Of a stretch of DNA of 40,999 nucleotides, positions 1-8,327 are shown piece after piece; position 1 is the stretch's first letter, and each line of letters begins with the position of its first letter. The position numbers and the translations under genes are program-made. The DNA lies in assembly GCA_032378655.1 (NCBI GenBank), contig JAVYJS010000011.1, positions 1 through 40,999 of the forward strand. Direction: 5' to 3'. A model generated the notes under the pieces. That model was not told the DNA's origin. It saw nothing but the letters and a program-made list of their open reading frames with translations, and made no database searches. The stretch comes from Arsenophonus melophagi (lineage in GTDB: Bacteria; Pseudomonadota; Gammaproteobacteria; Enterobacterales; Enterobacteriaceae).

Positions 1-84
1 GCTTTCAAAGACTGAAAGAATACGATGCTCTTTTCCTTATTTCTACTGCAATATACATGTTCATTGCTCGTTAATGAACTTTTG
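1..84 (-). repeat. tpiA 3' end and flank, source of an inverted duplicate
   Basis: Read on the minus strand, the last codons of tpiA and about 70 nt after its stop match 2084-2169 on the plus strand, with a shared core of CATGTAT.TTGCAGTAGAA. Homology starts abruptly inside the last four codons and may continue beyond the window edge. A short CTTTCA/TGAAAG hairpin (about 3-19) lies in this copy and may be part of a tpiA terminator. Confidence 0.75.
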
Positions 85-838
85 CAGCAGCAGCAGCCTT
101 TACAATAGTAGAAAAAACATCGGCTTTCAGTGATGCGCTGCCGACTAATGCTCCGTTAATATCTGGCTGACTGAAAATCTCAGCAGCGTTATCAGCGTTT
201 AATGAACCTCCATACTGGATAATCAATTTTTCTGCAATAACTTGATCTTGTTTACTAATATAGTCACGTATAAATTTATGTACCGATTGTGCATGGGCTG
301 GAGTAGCGGACTTACCAGTGCCAATCGCCCAAATAGGCTCATATGCAATAACACTATTTTCAAATGCGCGAATACCTAAGTGATTGAATATTGCTTGGAT
401 TTGATGAGCACAAACTTGTTCAGTTTTTCCAGCACTATTTTCTTCTTCGGATTCACCAATACATAACACAGGTATTAATCCTTGTGATTTTAATACAACA
501 AACTTGTGCGCGATGTATTCATCACTTTCTTTATGGTAAGCTCTACGTTCAGAGTGACCTATAATAATATATTTCACACCAATATCTTTCAGCATTACAG
601 CTGAAGTATCTCCAGTAAAAGCGCCAGATATATTAACATCTACATCTTGTGCACCAAGTTCTATATTGCTACCAGATAAGGCTTGTTTTGCTGTTGCAAG
701 GTAAAGCGCTGGTGGTGCAATTGCAACATCACAGCCAGTGATATTATTTAATTCATAGCATAAATTTTTAATCAGTACTTTAACCATTTTTGTACTACCA
801 TGGAGTTTCCAATTGCCAATTACTAATGGATGTTGCAT
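71..838 (-). CDS. tpiA: Triose-phosphate isomerase
   Basis: Interconverts dihydroxyacetone phosphate and glyceraldehyde 3-phosphate in cytoplasmic glycolysis and gluconeogenesis. The 255-residue product has the same length as E. coli TpiA. Catalytic residues are visible: Asn9 and Lys11 in the N-terminal GNWK motif, His95 in IIGHSERR, Glu167 in YEPIWAIGTG, and the phosphate-binding QYGGS and GALVGSASL segments near the C-terminus. The usual NWKLNG reads NWKLHG and GGASL reads GSASL, both outside the catalytic residues. The start is supported by an AGAGGA ribosome site 5 nt upstream. fpr lies upstream on the same strand with a gap of about 240 nt, so co-transcription is possible but not shown. 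The last codons and the 3' flank recur as a decayed inverted copy at 2084-2169. Identification is secure. Confidence 0.98.
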   Translation of the reverse strand: MQHPLVIGNWKLHGSTKMVKVLIKNLCYELNNITGCDVAIAPPALYLATAKQALSGSNIELGAQDVDVNISGAFTGDTSAVMLKDIGVKYIIIGHSERRAYHKESDEYIAHKFVVLKSQGLIPVLCIGESEEENSAGKTEQVCAHQIQAIFNHLGIRAFENSVIAYEPIWAIGTGKSATPAHAQSVHKFIRDYISKQDQVIAEKLIIQYGGSLNADNAAEIFSQPDINGALVGSASLKADVFSTIVKAAAAAKVH

Positions 839-1080
839 AATTTCCTCTAAATAAAAATGTTATTAACAATGAATAAAAACCATTACAATTATACCAATTG
901 GTACTATCATTTTAAAAAAAAATGATAATTGATTGAAATCCATGGTTACTGGTTATACTACTACCTTTTTTAGTAAAAGTTATTATTTTAAGCGTTACAA
1001 CCACTATTTATTAGTGCTCCTTTTAACCAAAAATTACAGCAAAACTAAGATCAATAATTGTCTTAACGAATTAATATTTT
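839..1080. other. tpiA-fpr intergenic region
   Basis: AT-rich spacer between two minus-strand genes. No open frame of useful length, no strong terminator and no clear promoter was recognised by eye. Confidence 0.5.
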
Positions 1081-1827
1081 TTACCAATATTGTTCACTGG
1101 TAATTTGTCCTACTTTACCACGAAAATGTTTATTCATTCCTCTTTGTATTTTTAGTAATTGTTGAGTCTCTTTAACCATTTGTGGGTTACCACAAAGCAT
1201 AACATGGCTAGTCAAAGGATTCATTTTGATTTTTATCGCTTCTTCTAATTGCCCACTTTCAATTAGCGCAGGAATACGCCCACTTAATGAGTTATAGCTT
1301 ATTTCTCTACTAATAATTGTTTTGATCTTCAATTTTCCTTGATATTTTTTTTCAAGTTTTTGCATTAATGCTAGATAACTAAGATCTGCAGCGTAGCGTA
1401 CTGCATGTACTAGAACGATTTGATTAAATCGTTCTAAATTTTTACCAAGCTGTAAAATAGATAAGAAAGGTCCAATGGCTGTACCGGTTGATAGCATCCA
1501 TAGTGTTTCACAATCAGGTAGCGCTTCTAATACGAAGAACCCTGAAGCCTCTTCAGTAAGAGAGATAGAAACACCAGGCTTTAATTCTGCAAGACGCGGA
1601 CTAAGTTTACCTTCTTGTATGGTAACGATATAGAATTCTAATTGATTGTCTCCAGGAGCGTTAACATAAGAGTAGGCGCGCTGAATACGCTGACCGTTGA
1701 TTTCCATAGAAAGTCTCGTAAATTGTCCGGCAAGAAAAGGTTTTATTGGCGCTTCAATAATTAAACTAAATAGTGAGTCTGTCCATTTGTGATTTTTAAT
1801 AATTCTTCCCATTACCCACTTCACCAT
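1081..1827 (-). CDS. fpr: Ferredoxin/flavodoxin-NADP+ reductase
   Basis: FAD enzyme that moves electrons between NADPH and flavodoxin or ferredoxin, supporting Fe-S cluster assembly, radical-SAM enzymes and oxidative-stress responses. The 248-residue product equals E. coli Fpr in length. It shows the FAD-binding RAYSYVN motif near residue 50, the nucleotide-binding GTAIGPFLSILQLG segment near residue 115, the MLCGNPQMV motif near residue 210 and the terminal aromatic Tyr-Trp typical of the family. A GGAG ribosome site lies 7 nt before the ATG. It is followed by tpiA on the same strand; in E. coli the two genes are close but separated by yiiQ-yiiS/uspD-type genes, so the pair here reflects deletion. 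Identification is secure. Confidence 0.97.
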   Translation of the reverse strand: MVKWVMGRIIKNHKWTDSLFSLIIEAPIKPFLAGQFTRLSMEINGQRIQRAYSYVNAPGDNQLEFYIVTIQEGKLSPRLAELKPGVSISLTEEASGFFVLEALPDCETLWMLSTGTAIGPFLSILQLGKNLERFNQIVLVHAVRYAADLSYLALMQKLEKKYQGKLKIKTIISREISYNSLSGRIPALIESGQLEEAIKIKMNPLTSHVMLCGNPQMVKETQQLLKIQRGMNKHFRGKVGQITSEQYW

Positions 1828-2012
1828 TTTTAGTCTCCATTACGTTAAATAAGGTTTTCATTTTTGTCATATATATGTAATCTTAGCTGATACCTATTAT
1901 AAATCCATTATTGATAATGTGTGTTAATTATTTAATTTTTAATTTCATGCGGTAAGTCGGATAAATTACTTGGCTTGCTTAGTTTTTATTTTGAAATTTT
2001 TATGATTCATTG

Positions 2013-2036
2013 ATGCCTTTCATACATGAAAGGCAT
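2013..2036. repeat. Perfect 11-bp hairpin with 2-nt loop
   Basis: ATGCCTTTCAT and its exact complement are separated by AC. No T-run follows, so it is not an obvious intrinsic terminator. Confidence 0.7.
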
Positions 2037-2083
2037 GCATCGGTATTATTAAGGAACTATATCATCTCAACACCCAATATATA

Positions 2084-2169
2084 CAAAAGTCCATTAACTA
2101 GAATGGAACATGTATGTTGCAGTAGAAACATAAGGCAAAAGAGTATCTTTCTTCATTGCAGTCATTGAA
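2084..2169 (+). repeat. Decayed inverted copy of tpiA 3' end
   Basis: Matches the reverse complement of 1-84 at roughly 75-80 percent by eye, with a few small indels. The matched part starts at CAAAAGT.CATTAAC (tpiA codons for the last residues plus stop) and runs through CATGTATGTTGCAGTAGAA to about CATTGAA. Nothing before it resembles tpiA, so only the gene end was copied. Confidence 0.75.
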
Positions 2170-3242
2170 TGGTTTCCATGAAATTATCATATTCAATCAA
2201 AAGAAAGATAATGAACCATACAAAAGGATATTTAGAAAGCAATTGCTTGATAAGCATAAGTAATAAGTACAGGAAATTACATTATATGTAATATTACTGC
2301 TTGCATAATTATTACCTTACTACCAATAAGCGTCTTTATCTTTATCATGCTACTTTGCATGTAAGCCACGCTATATCGTTAACTTGATATATGTTCCTTA
2401 ATACAGCCTTTTACTCAAAAAGGCTCTTACTATGGCGATTATAAAGCACCATCAACTATTTAGCTACTTCATTTCTATCAAATGACCAATTTCTCTTTTA
2501 GTACATAACTAATTTAATGCTGATATTGTTGTATTAAATTTCGCCTTGTTAGCAACATTTGCTAATTTTATTTATAAAAATAAAAGTATTCAATCATTAT
2601 CTAAATAACTTATCCACTAGATAACTTATTCTCTTTGTTAAGAAACTGTTTATTAACACTCTGTTCTCAATCAAGTTTAGAGCAGAAAATATTCTGTTAG
2701 TTCTCTATGCTGCTTAAAATATAGCAGTAGTCATTACTTCAAAAATGAAACCCATGGCATTCTTACATAATCTTTAACTTGACAAAAAATCTTATTTTCT
2801 CGACTTACCATTTCAATATCATTAACGCCACAATAACATTTTATTATTATAACTTTAAAGATAAGTAAAGTGTTAATGATTAGAATTTTTTATTATAGAT
2901 TTCATCTTTTTGGCTTTGTGTTGTTTACTAAAATAAATGTTTTCTACAATTTAATAGGGCTTTTTTAAACTTTAAAGAAAAAGCCGAACATTTAGTTATC
3001 TATTTATTGTTTAGCTACTAGAAAAACTTAACGCTTATACACAAAAGCCGAATGCAAGGTTATAGAATGAGTAACGAAGTATTATTGCTCAGTTAAAGCG
3101 ATAATAATTAAATAGGTGTTTTTATTTAATTTTAGATCAACTATCAGCACATTCCTTAAAAACTAACTTACTAGTTGACTACATATCTATTTATTGGCAG
3201 ACTGACATATCTATTAAAATAGATAGGAGTATTTAAATATTG

Positions 3243-3267
3243 ATTTCTTCTATAAAATAGAAGAAAT
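3243..3267. repeat. Perfect 11-bp hairpin with AAA loop
   Basis: ATTTCTTCTAT, AAA, then the exact complement. A weaker 7-bp stem (CCTCTTG/CAAGAGG, about 3270-3309) follows directly. Confidence 0.65.
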
Positions 3268-3689
3268 GGCCTCTTGATAAACCTATTAGATGCTCTTATA
3301 ACAAGAGGTCTTGTTATGCGGTAAAATTGCTTAATAACAATATTGAATTTACTTGGAACAACATACTCAAACTGATATAGTAATTAGTGATTACGATCCT
3401 GCCTGAGAAAAAATGATTGTTAATGATCATTATTTACGAAATGTGCTTAAAATAATAAAAATTTATTCTTATTTCGCTTTTAACCGAACTAAATCACTGC
3501 TTAGCCAAGATAAATAAGCTGCGGAACGAATAAATTATCTTCGTGAAGATAATAGGTAAATTGTAACTAATCAGTAGAGATTCATTAGCCAAACAGCTTT
3601 TTTTTAAAAGCCTATTCGTTATTGGTTACTATCTGATTTCATATGAGATCGTTAGTGTAGTGTTTAAGTAATACAGTTATGCAATTCTT

Positions 3690-5033
3690 ATGATTAAAAT
3701 TAAAAAAGGGCTCAACCTGCCAATTGCAGGAGTTCCAGATCAAAGGATAGCGGATAGTCCTATCATTCATCATGTTGCAGTATTAGGTGAAGAGTATATA
3801 GGGATGCGTCCTTTAATATTGGTAAAAGAAGGCGAACAAGTTAAAAAAGGGCAAATTCTTTTTGAAGATAAGAAAAATCCAGGTGTATTTTTCACTAGCC
3901 CAGCTTGTGGCACTATCATGAAAATCAATCGAGGCGAACGAAGAGTACTTCAATCTATTGTTATTGAAATGCATGGCAACGAACAAAAATTATTCAATTG
4001 TTATGATAACAATTACCTTGATGCGCTTACATATCAACAAGTAGCAGCTAATTTACTGCTGTCTGGTCTATGGACAGCAATTCGAACGCGTCCTTTTAGT
4101 CATACTCCAGTAGTGGGTACCATCCCAAAAGCAATTTTTATTACGGCTATGGATACGCGGCCGTTAGCGGCCGATCCATTATTTATTATTGCTATGGAGG
4201 AAAGAGCTTTCAATGATGGTTTAAAGGTATTAACTAAATTAACTGAAGGAAAAATTTATGTTTGCCATGGAGCTGGAAATTTAGCCAAGTTAATTGGTAA
4301 TGAACAAATTATTTATAAGCAATTTATTGGCCCACATCCTGCTGGCTTAGTTGGTACCCATATCCATTTTATAGAGCCAGTTAGTATCAAAAAAATTATA
4401 TGGCATTTAAATTACCAAGACGTGATTGCAATTGGTAAACTTTTTACTACAGGGCATTTGTATTCAAAGCGCATTATCTCACTAGCAGGCCCTCAAGTTA
4501 AAAATCCACGTTTAATTCGCACTTTTTTAGGCGCTGATCTTTATGAATTAACAAAAGGTGAATTAAAAACGGGAGAAAATAGAATTATCTCAGGATCTAT
4601 CTTATGGGGTAAAAAATGCGATGATACCAGAGGTTATTTAGGTAGATTCCATAATCAAGTCTCGGTATTACGTGAAGGACGAGAAAAAGAGTTATTTGGA
4701 TGGATTAATCCTGGGGTAAATAAATTTACTATCACCCGTACGACACTCGGTCATTTCATGAAGAAAAAACAATTTAATTTTACCACTACTACCAATGGTA
4801 GTGAGCGTTCTATGGTTCCTATTGGTAATTATGAACGTATCATGCCGCTTGATATTGTGATCACCTATTTATTACGTGATTTGCTTGTCGGTGATTTAAC
4901 TAGCTCTCAGCAACTTGGTTGCCTTGAACTAGACGAAGAAGATTTAGAGCTTTGCACCTATGTTTGCCCAGCAAAATATGAGTATGGTCCTGTACTGCGT
5001 AAAGTATTGACCAAAATTGAGCAAGAAGGTTAA
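3690..5033 (+). CDS. nqrA: Na+-translocating NADH:quinone reductase subunit A
   Basis: Peripheral cytoplasmic subunit of the six-subunit Na+-NQR complex, which oxidises NADH, reduces ubiquinone and pumps Na+ out of the cell. The 447-residue product is full length and follows Vibrio NqrA throughout. Visible landmarks are the N-terminal IKKGLNLPIAG, EDKKNPGVFFTSP, the FDGPHPAG-like IGPHPAGLVGTH region, VLREGREKELFGW, TTTTNGSERSMVPIGNYE and the C-terminal LELDEEDLELCTYVCPAKYEYG with its conserved cysteines. It is the first gene of nqrABCDEF-apbE-nqrM. No strong ribosome site precedes the ATG, but the MIKIKKGL start matches the family exactly. nqrB starts 5 nt after its stop codon. Confidence 0.98.
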   Translation: MIKIKKGLNLPIAGVPDQRIADSPIIHHVAVLGEEYIGMRPLILVKEGEQVKKGQILFEDKKNPGVFFTSPACGTIMKINRGERRVLQSIVIEMHGNEQKLFNCYDNNYLDALTYQQVAANLLLSGLWTAIRTRPFSHTPVVGTIPKAIFITAMDTRPLAADPLFIIAMEERAFNDGLKVLTKLTEGKIYVCHGAGNLAKLIGNEQIIYKQFIGPHPAGLVGTHIHFIEPVSIKKIIWHLNYQDVIAIGKLFTTGHLYSKRIISLAGPQVKNPRLIRTFLGADLYELTKGELKTGENRIISGSILWGKKCDDTRGYLGRFHNQVSVLREGREKELFGWINPGVNKFTITRTTLGHFMKKKQFNFTTTTNGSERSMVPIGNYERIMPLDIVITYLLRDLLVGDLTSSQQLGCLELDEEDLELCTYVCPAKYEYGPVLRKVLTKIEQEG

Positions 5034-5037
5034 CTAC

Positions 5038-6276
5038 ATGAATTTAAAGAATGTATTTGAAAAATATGAATGTCATTTTAAACCTGGAGGACAATTAGAA
5101 AAATACTATACAATCTATGAAGCAGTAACGACTATTTTTTATACTCCTGGAACCATCACACAGGGACATTCGCATGTTCGTGACAGCATTGATCTAAAAA
5201 GAATAATGATTCTAGTTTGGTTCTCTATTTTGCCAGCTATGTTGTGGGGAATTTATAATATCGGTACACAAGCAATTACAGCTCTTTATCAATTAAATGA
5301 TGAAGTTGAATTACAGAAAATCCTGGCATCTGACTGGCATTATAGTATCGCCAAGTTTTTTATGAATCCATTAACACTAGAAGCGACTTGGGTAAGTAAC
5401 ATCTTACTTGGCGCGTCATATTTTTTACCTATTTATATGGTAGTTTTTTTAGTTGGTGGGTCTTTGGAAGTATTATTTGCCATGATTCGAGGTAATGAAA
5501 TTAATGAAGGTTTTTTTGTTTCTGCAATTCTATTTTCTCTTATTGTACCGCCTACTATACCGCTTTGGCAAGCAGCATTAGGTATTGCATTTGGCATTGT
5601 TGTCGCAAAAGAAATTTTTGGCGGTACTGGGCGTAATTTTTTAAATCCAGCATTAGCTGGACGCGCTTTTCTGTTTTTTGCTTATCCAGCTCAAATTTCA
5701 GGGGATTTCGTTTGGGCTGCTACAGATGGATTCTCTTGTGCAACCCCATTATCACAATGGGCGATTGGAGGACGTCATGCATTAATAAATAATTTCATTC
5801 ATCAACCTGTAACTTGGATGGATGCTTTTTTGGGTAAAATTCCAGGCTCTATTGGTGAAGTTTCAACTTTAATGATCTTAATTGGCGGCATATTCATTTT
5901 ATTTTTTCGAATAGCGTCATGGCGTATTGTGGCCGGTGTAATGATAGGTATGATGGTAATGTCTTATCTATTTAATATGATTGGATCATTAACAAATCCA
6001 TTATTTGCAATGACTTGGTATTGGCATTTAGTACTAGGCGGTTTTGCTTTTGGCATGATGTTTATGGCAACAGATCCTGTTTCTGCTTCTTTTACTAACC
6101 AAGGTAAATGGACATATGGTATATTAATTGGTGTAATGTGTGTTCTTATTAGAGTCTTAAATCCTGCGTATCCGGAAGGAATGATGTTAGCGATTTTGTT
6201 TGCCAACTTATTTGCACCTTTTTTTGATTATCTTGTAGTGCAAGCAAATATTAAACGGAGAAAGGCTCGTGGATAA
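5038..6276 (+). CDS. nqrB: Na+-translocating NADH:quinone reductase subunit B
   Basis: Integral membrane subunit with about ten hydrophobic segments; it carries a covalent FMN, binds riboflavin and forms much of the ion channel. I place the start at 5038 (MNLKNVFEKYE) rather than seven codons upstream. It aligns with Vibrio NqrB and has GAAGG 8 nt before it (5025-5029). The product is 412 residues. The flavinylated residue is Thr236, as in Vibrio, but the motif around it reads S-C-A-T rather than the usual S-G-A-T. GGTGRNFLNPALAGRAF and FMATDPVSASFTNQGKW are strongly conserved. The stop overlaps the nqrC start, which implies coupled translation. Confidence 0.97.
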   Translation: MNLKNVFEKYECHFKPGGQLEKYYTIYEAVTTIFYTPGTITQGHSHVRDSIDLKRIMILVWFSILPAMLWGIYNIGTQAITALYQLNDEVELQKILASDWHYSIAKFFMNPLTLEATWVSNILLGASYFLPIYMVVFLVGGSLEVLFAMIRGNEINEGFFVSAILFSLIVPPTIPLWQAALGIAFGIVVAKEIFGGTGRNFLNPALAGRAFLFFAYPAQISGDFVWAATDGFSCATPLSQWAIGGRHALINNFIHQPVTWMDAFLGKIPGSIGEVSTLMILIGGIFILFFRIASWRIVAGVMIGMMVMSYLFNMIGSLTNPLFAMTWYWHLVLGGFAFGMMFMATDPVSASFTNQGKWTYGILIGVMCVLIRVLNPAYPEGMMLAILFANLFAPFFDYLVVQANIKRRKARG

Positions 6277-7066
6277 TGACAAATTAGAACAAAAAACAGA
6301 TAGTGTTGGCAGAACATTTCTTGTGGTATTTATTCTGTGTTTAATTTGTGCAACAGTTGTTTCTGGTGCAGCGGTTGGACTGAAATCTAAACAACAAACA
6401 CAAAAATTATTAGATAAGCAACGTAATATTCTGGATGTTGCTGGTTTACTAAAGCAAAAAATGTCAGATAAAGAGATACAATCTCTTTATAATTCTCGTG
6501 TTAGAGCTAAAATTTTGGACTTCAAAACCACTAAACTATCCAATAGTAATGGAAAATTTAATCTTAATAATCAACTACGCAATGAAGAAACACGCATGAT
6601 ATTATCGCCTACACAAGACATTGCTAAAATTCACTATAGAGCTAACCTGGCAGAAATTTATTTTGTTAATGATAATCATGGTAAAATCAATACACTTATT
6701 TTACCAATTTATGGTTCTGGTTTATGGTCAGTGATGTATGCATTTATTGCAGTTGATATCGATGGAATCACATTAAAGGGTATAACTTATTATTCTCATG
6801 GTGAAACACCAGGTCTAGGAGGAGAAGTAGATAATCCACAATGGCGTGCGCAATGGATTGGCAAAAAACTCTATAATCAACATGGAGAACCTGGGATCAA
6901 AATAGTGCGTGCTGGAGCAAGAACTAATCCTTTTAATATCGATGGCCTATCAGGAGCAACACTAACATCAAGCGGTATTCAAAAAATGTTTGATTTCTGG
7001 TTAGGTAAAAATGGGTTTGGTCCATTCATGGATAAAGTACGTAAAGGAGAGTTAAATTATGGCTGA
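6269..7066 (+). CDS. nqrC: Na+-translocating NADH:quinone reductase subunit C
   Basis: Subunit anchored by one N-terminal membrane helix (about residues 15-36), with a periplasmic FMN-binding domain carrying the second covalent FMN. The product is 265 residues. The GTG start overlaps the end of nqrB by 8 nt and has AAGG close upstream. The FMN-binding region shows HGETPGLGGEVDNPQW, and the flavinylation motif DGLSGATLTSSG is intact with the acceptor at Thr231. ApbE, encoded later in the operon, is the expected transferase. Full length; identification secure. Confidence 0.97.
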   Translation: MDNDKLEQKTDSVGRTFLVVFILCLICATVVSGAAVGLKSKQQTQKLLDKQRNILDVAGLLKQKMSDKEIQSLYNSRVRAKILDFKTTKLSNSNGKFNLNNQLRNEETRMILSPTQDIAKIHYRANLAEIYFVNDNHGKINTLILPIYGSGLWSVMYAFIAVDIDGITLKGITYYSHGETPGLGGEVDNPQWRAQWIGKKLYNQHGEPGIKIVRAGARTNPFNIDGLSGATLTSSGIQKMFDFWLGKNGFGPFMDKVRKGELNYG

Positions 7067-7688
7067 TAGTAAAGAGATTAAACGTGTGTTAATTAAACCT
7101 TTATTAGATAGCAATCCAATTGCATCACAAGTTTTAGGTGTTTGTTCAGCTTTGGCTGTAACAACTAAATTAGAAACTGCTATTGTAATGGCCATTGTAG
7201 TGACATTAGTAACTAGCTGTTCTAGCTTTTTTATCTCGTTGATTCGTTATTACATTCCTAATGGTGTGCGAATTATTGTTCAAATGACAATCATTGCTTC
7301 TCTGGTGATTGTTGTTGATCAAATTCTGCGTACTTATGCTTATGAAGTCTCAAAACAACTTTCCGTATTTGTTGGTTTAATTATTACCAATTGTATTGTT
7401 ATGGGACGTGCTGAAGCATATGCAATGCAGTCACCACCAATTGCAAGTTTCATGGATGGTATTGGTAATGGTTTAGGGTATGGCTCTGTTTTGATTATAG
7501 TAGGTTTCCTAAGAGAACTGTTTGGTTCAGGTAAACTATTTGGTATTACTATTCTGCAATCCGTTCAGAACGGCGGCTGGTATCAACCAAATGGCTTGTT
7601 CTTGTTAGCACCAAGCGCATTTTTTATTATTGGTATAATAATTTGGGGACTACGTACATTCAATCCTTTACAGGTTGAAAAGGAGTAA
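7059..7688 (+). CDS. nqrD: Na+-translocating NADH:quinone reductase subunit D
   Basis: Membrane subunit with six predicted helices, homologous to RsxE in the other complex of this window. The product is 209 residues. Cys29 in GVCSAL and the cysteine in IITNCIVMGRAEA are the two conserved cysteines that, with those of NqrE, hold an Fe-S centre within the membrane. The start overlaps nqrC by 8 nt and has AGGAGA 8 nt upstream. nqrE follows after 2 nt. Confidence 0.97.
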   Translation: MADSKEIKRVLIKPLLDSNPIASQVLGVCSALAVTTKLETAIVMAIVVTLVTSCSSFFISLIRYYIPNGVRIIVQMTIIASLVIVVDQILRTYAYEVSKQLSVFVGLIITNCIVMGRAEAYAMQSPPIASFMDGIGNGLGYGSVLIIVGFLRELFGSGKLFGITILQSVQNGGWYQPNGLFLLAPSAFFIIGIIIWGLRTFNPLQVEKE

Positions 7689-7690
7689 TA

Positions 7691-8287
7691 GTGGAACACT
7701 ATATCAGCTTGTTTGTTAGAGCTATGTTTATTGAAAATATGGCTCTAACCTTTTTTCTTGGTATGTGTACATTTTTAGCTGTTTCTAAAAATGTTGAAAC
7801 TGCTTTTGGATTAGGAATTGCAGTTACGATTGTTCTAGGCATTTCTGTACCAGCTAATAATTTAGTGTATTACTTCATTTTACGCGATGGTGCCTTGATA
7901 GAGGGAGTTGATTTAAGTTTTTTAAATTTTATTATTTTTATCAGTGTTATCGCTGCATTAGTACAAATTCTAGAAATGATTTTAGATTATTATTTCCCCA
8001 CCCTGTATAACTCATTAGGAATATTTCTACCATTGATAACCGTTAATTGTTCGATTTTTGGTGGCGTCTCATTTATGGTGCAGCGAGAATATAATTTTAG
8101 TGAATCTATTGTTTATGGATTAGGTTCAGGTGTAGGCTGGATGTTAGCCGTTGTTTTGTTGGCATCTATTCGTGAAAAAATGAAATACGCTGATATACCA
8201 TTAGGTTTAAAAGGTTTAGGCATCACTTTTATCACTACTGGTTTAATGGCATTTGGTTTTATGTCTTTTTCCGGTATACAGCTATAG
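7691..8287 (+). CDS. nqrE: Na+-translocating NADH:quinone reductase subunit E
   Basis: Six-helix membrane subunit, homologous to RsxA. The product is 198 residues, as in Vibrio. Conserved cysteines are Cys26 (FFLGMCTF) and the one in ITVNCSIFGG; with NqrD they form the membrane Fe-S site. GTG start with AAGGAG 5 nt upstream. The last codons and stop lie in the first unit of a tandem duplication (8266-8313), so the sequence coding for the C-terminus is repeated after the stop codon. Confidence 0.97.
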   Translation: MEHYISLFVRAMFIENMALTFFLGMCTFLAVSKNVETAFGLGIAVTIVLGISVPANNLVYYFILRDGALIEGVDLSFLNFIIFISVIAALVQILEMILDYYFPTLYNSLGIFLPLITVNCSIFGGVSFMVQREYNFSESIVYGLGSGVGWMLAVVLLASIREKMKYADIPLGLKGLGITFITTGLMAFGFMSFSGIQL

Positions 8288-8313
8288 GAATTTTTCCGGT
8301 ATACAGCTATAGG
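8266..8313. repeat. Tandem duplication over the nqrE stop
   Basis: Two identical 23-bp units at 8266-8288 and 8291-8313 (core CCGGTATACAGCTATAGG) separated by AA, a period of 25. The first unit holds the nqrE stop. The second supplies the AGGG used as ribosome site for nqrF. Confidence 0.9.
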
Positions 8314-8327
8314 GATAAAGTAATTTA

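Larger units (their letters stand above)
1828..3689. other. 1.9-kb gene-free gap between fpr and nqrA
   Basis: No credible gene on either strand; frames are short and stop-rich. Contents: a decayed inverted copy of the tpiA 3' end (2084-2169) and a series of small hairpins. These are 2013-2036 (11-bp stem, 2-nt loop), 2405-2425 (8 bp), 3208-3225 (8 bp, 2-nt loop), 3243-3267 (11 bp, loop AAA) and 3534-3553 (9 bp, loop GT). The right end must hold the nqr promoter, but I could not single out a convincing -35/-10 pair. Probably degraded former coding sequence. Confidence 0.7.
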
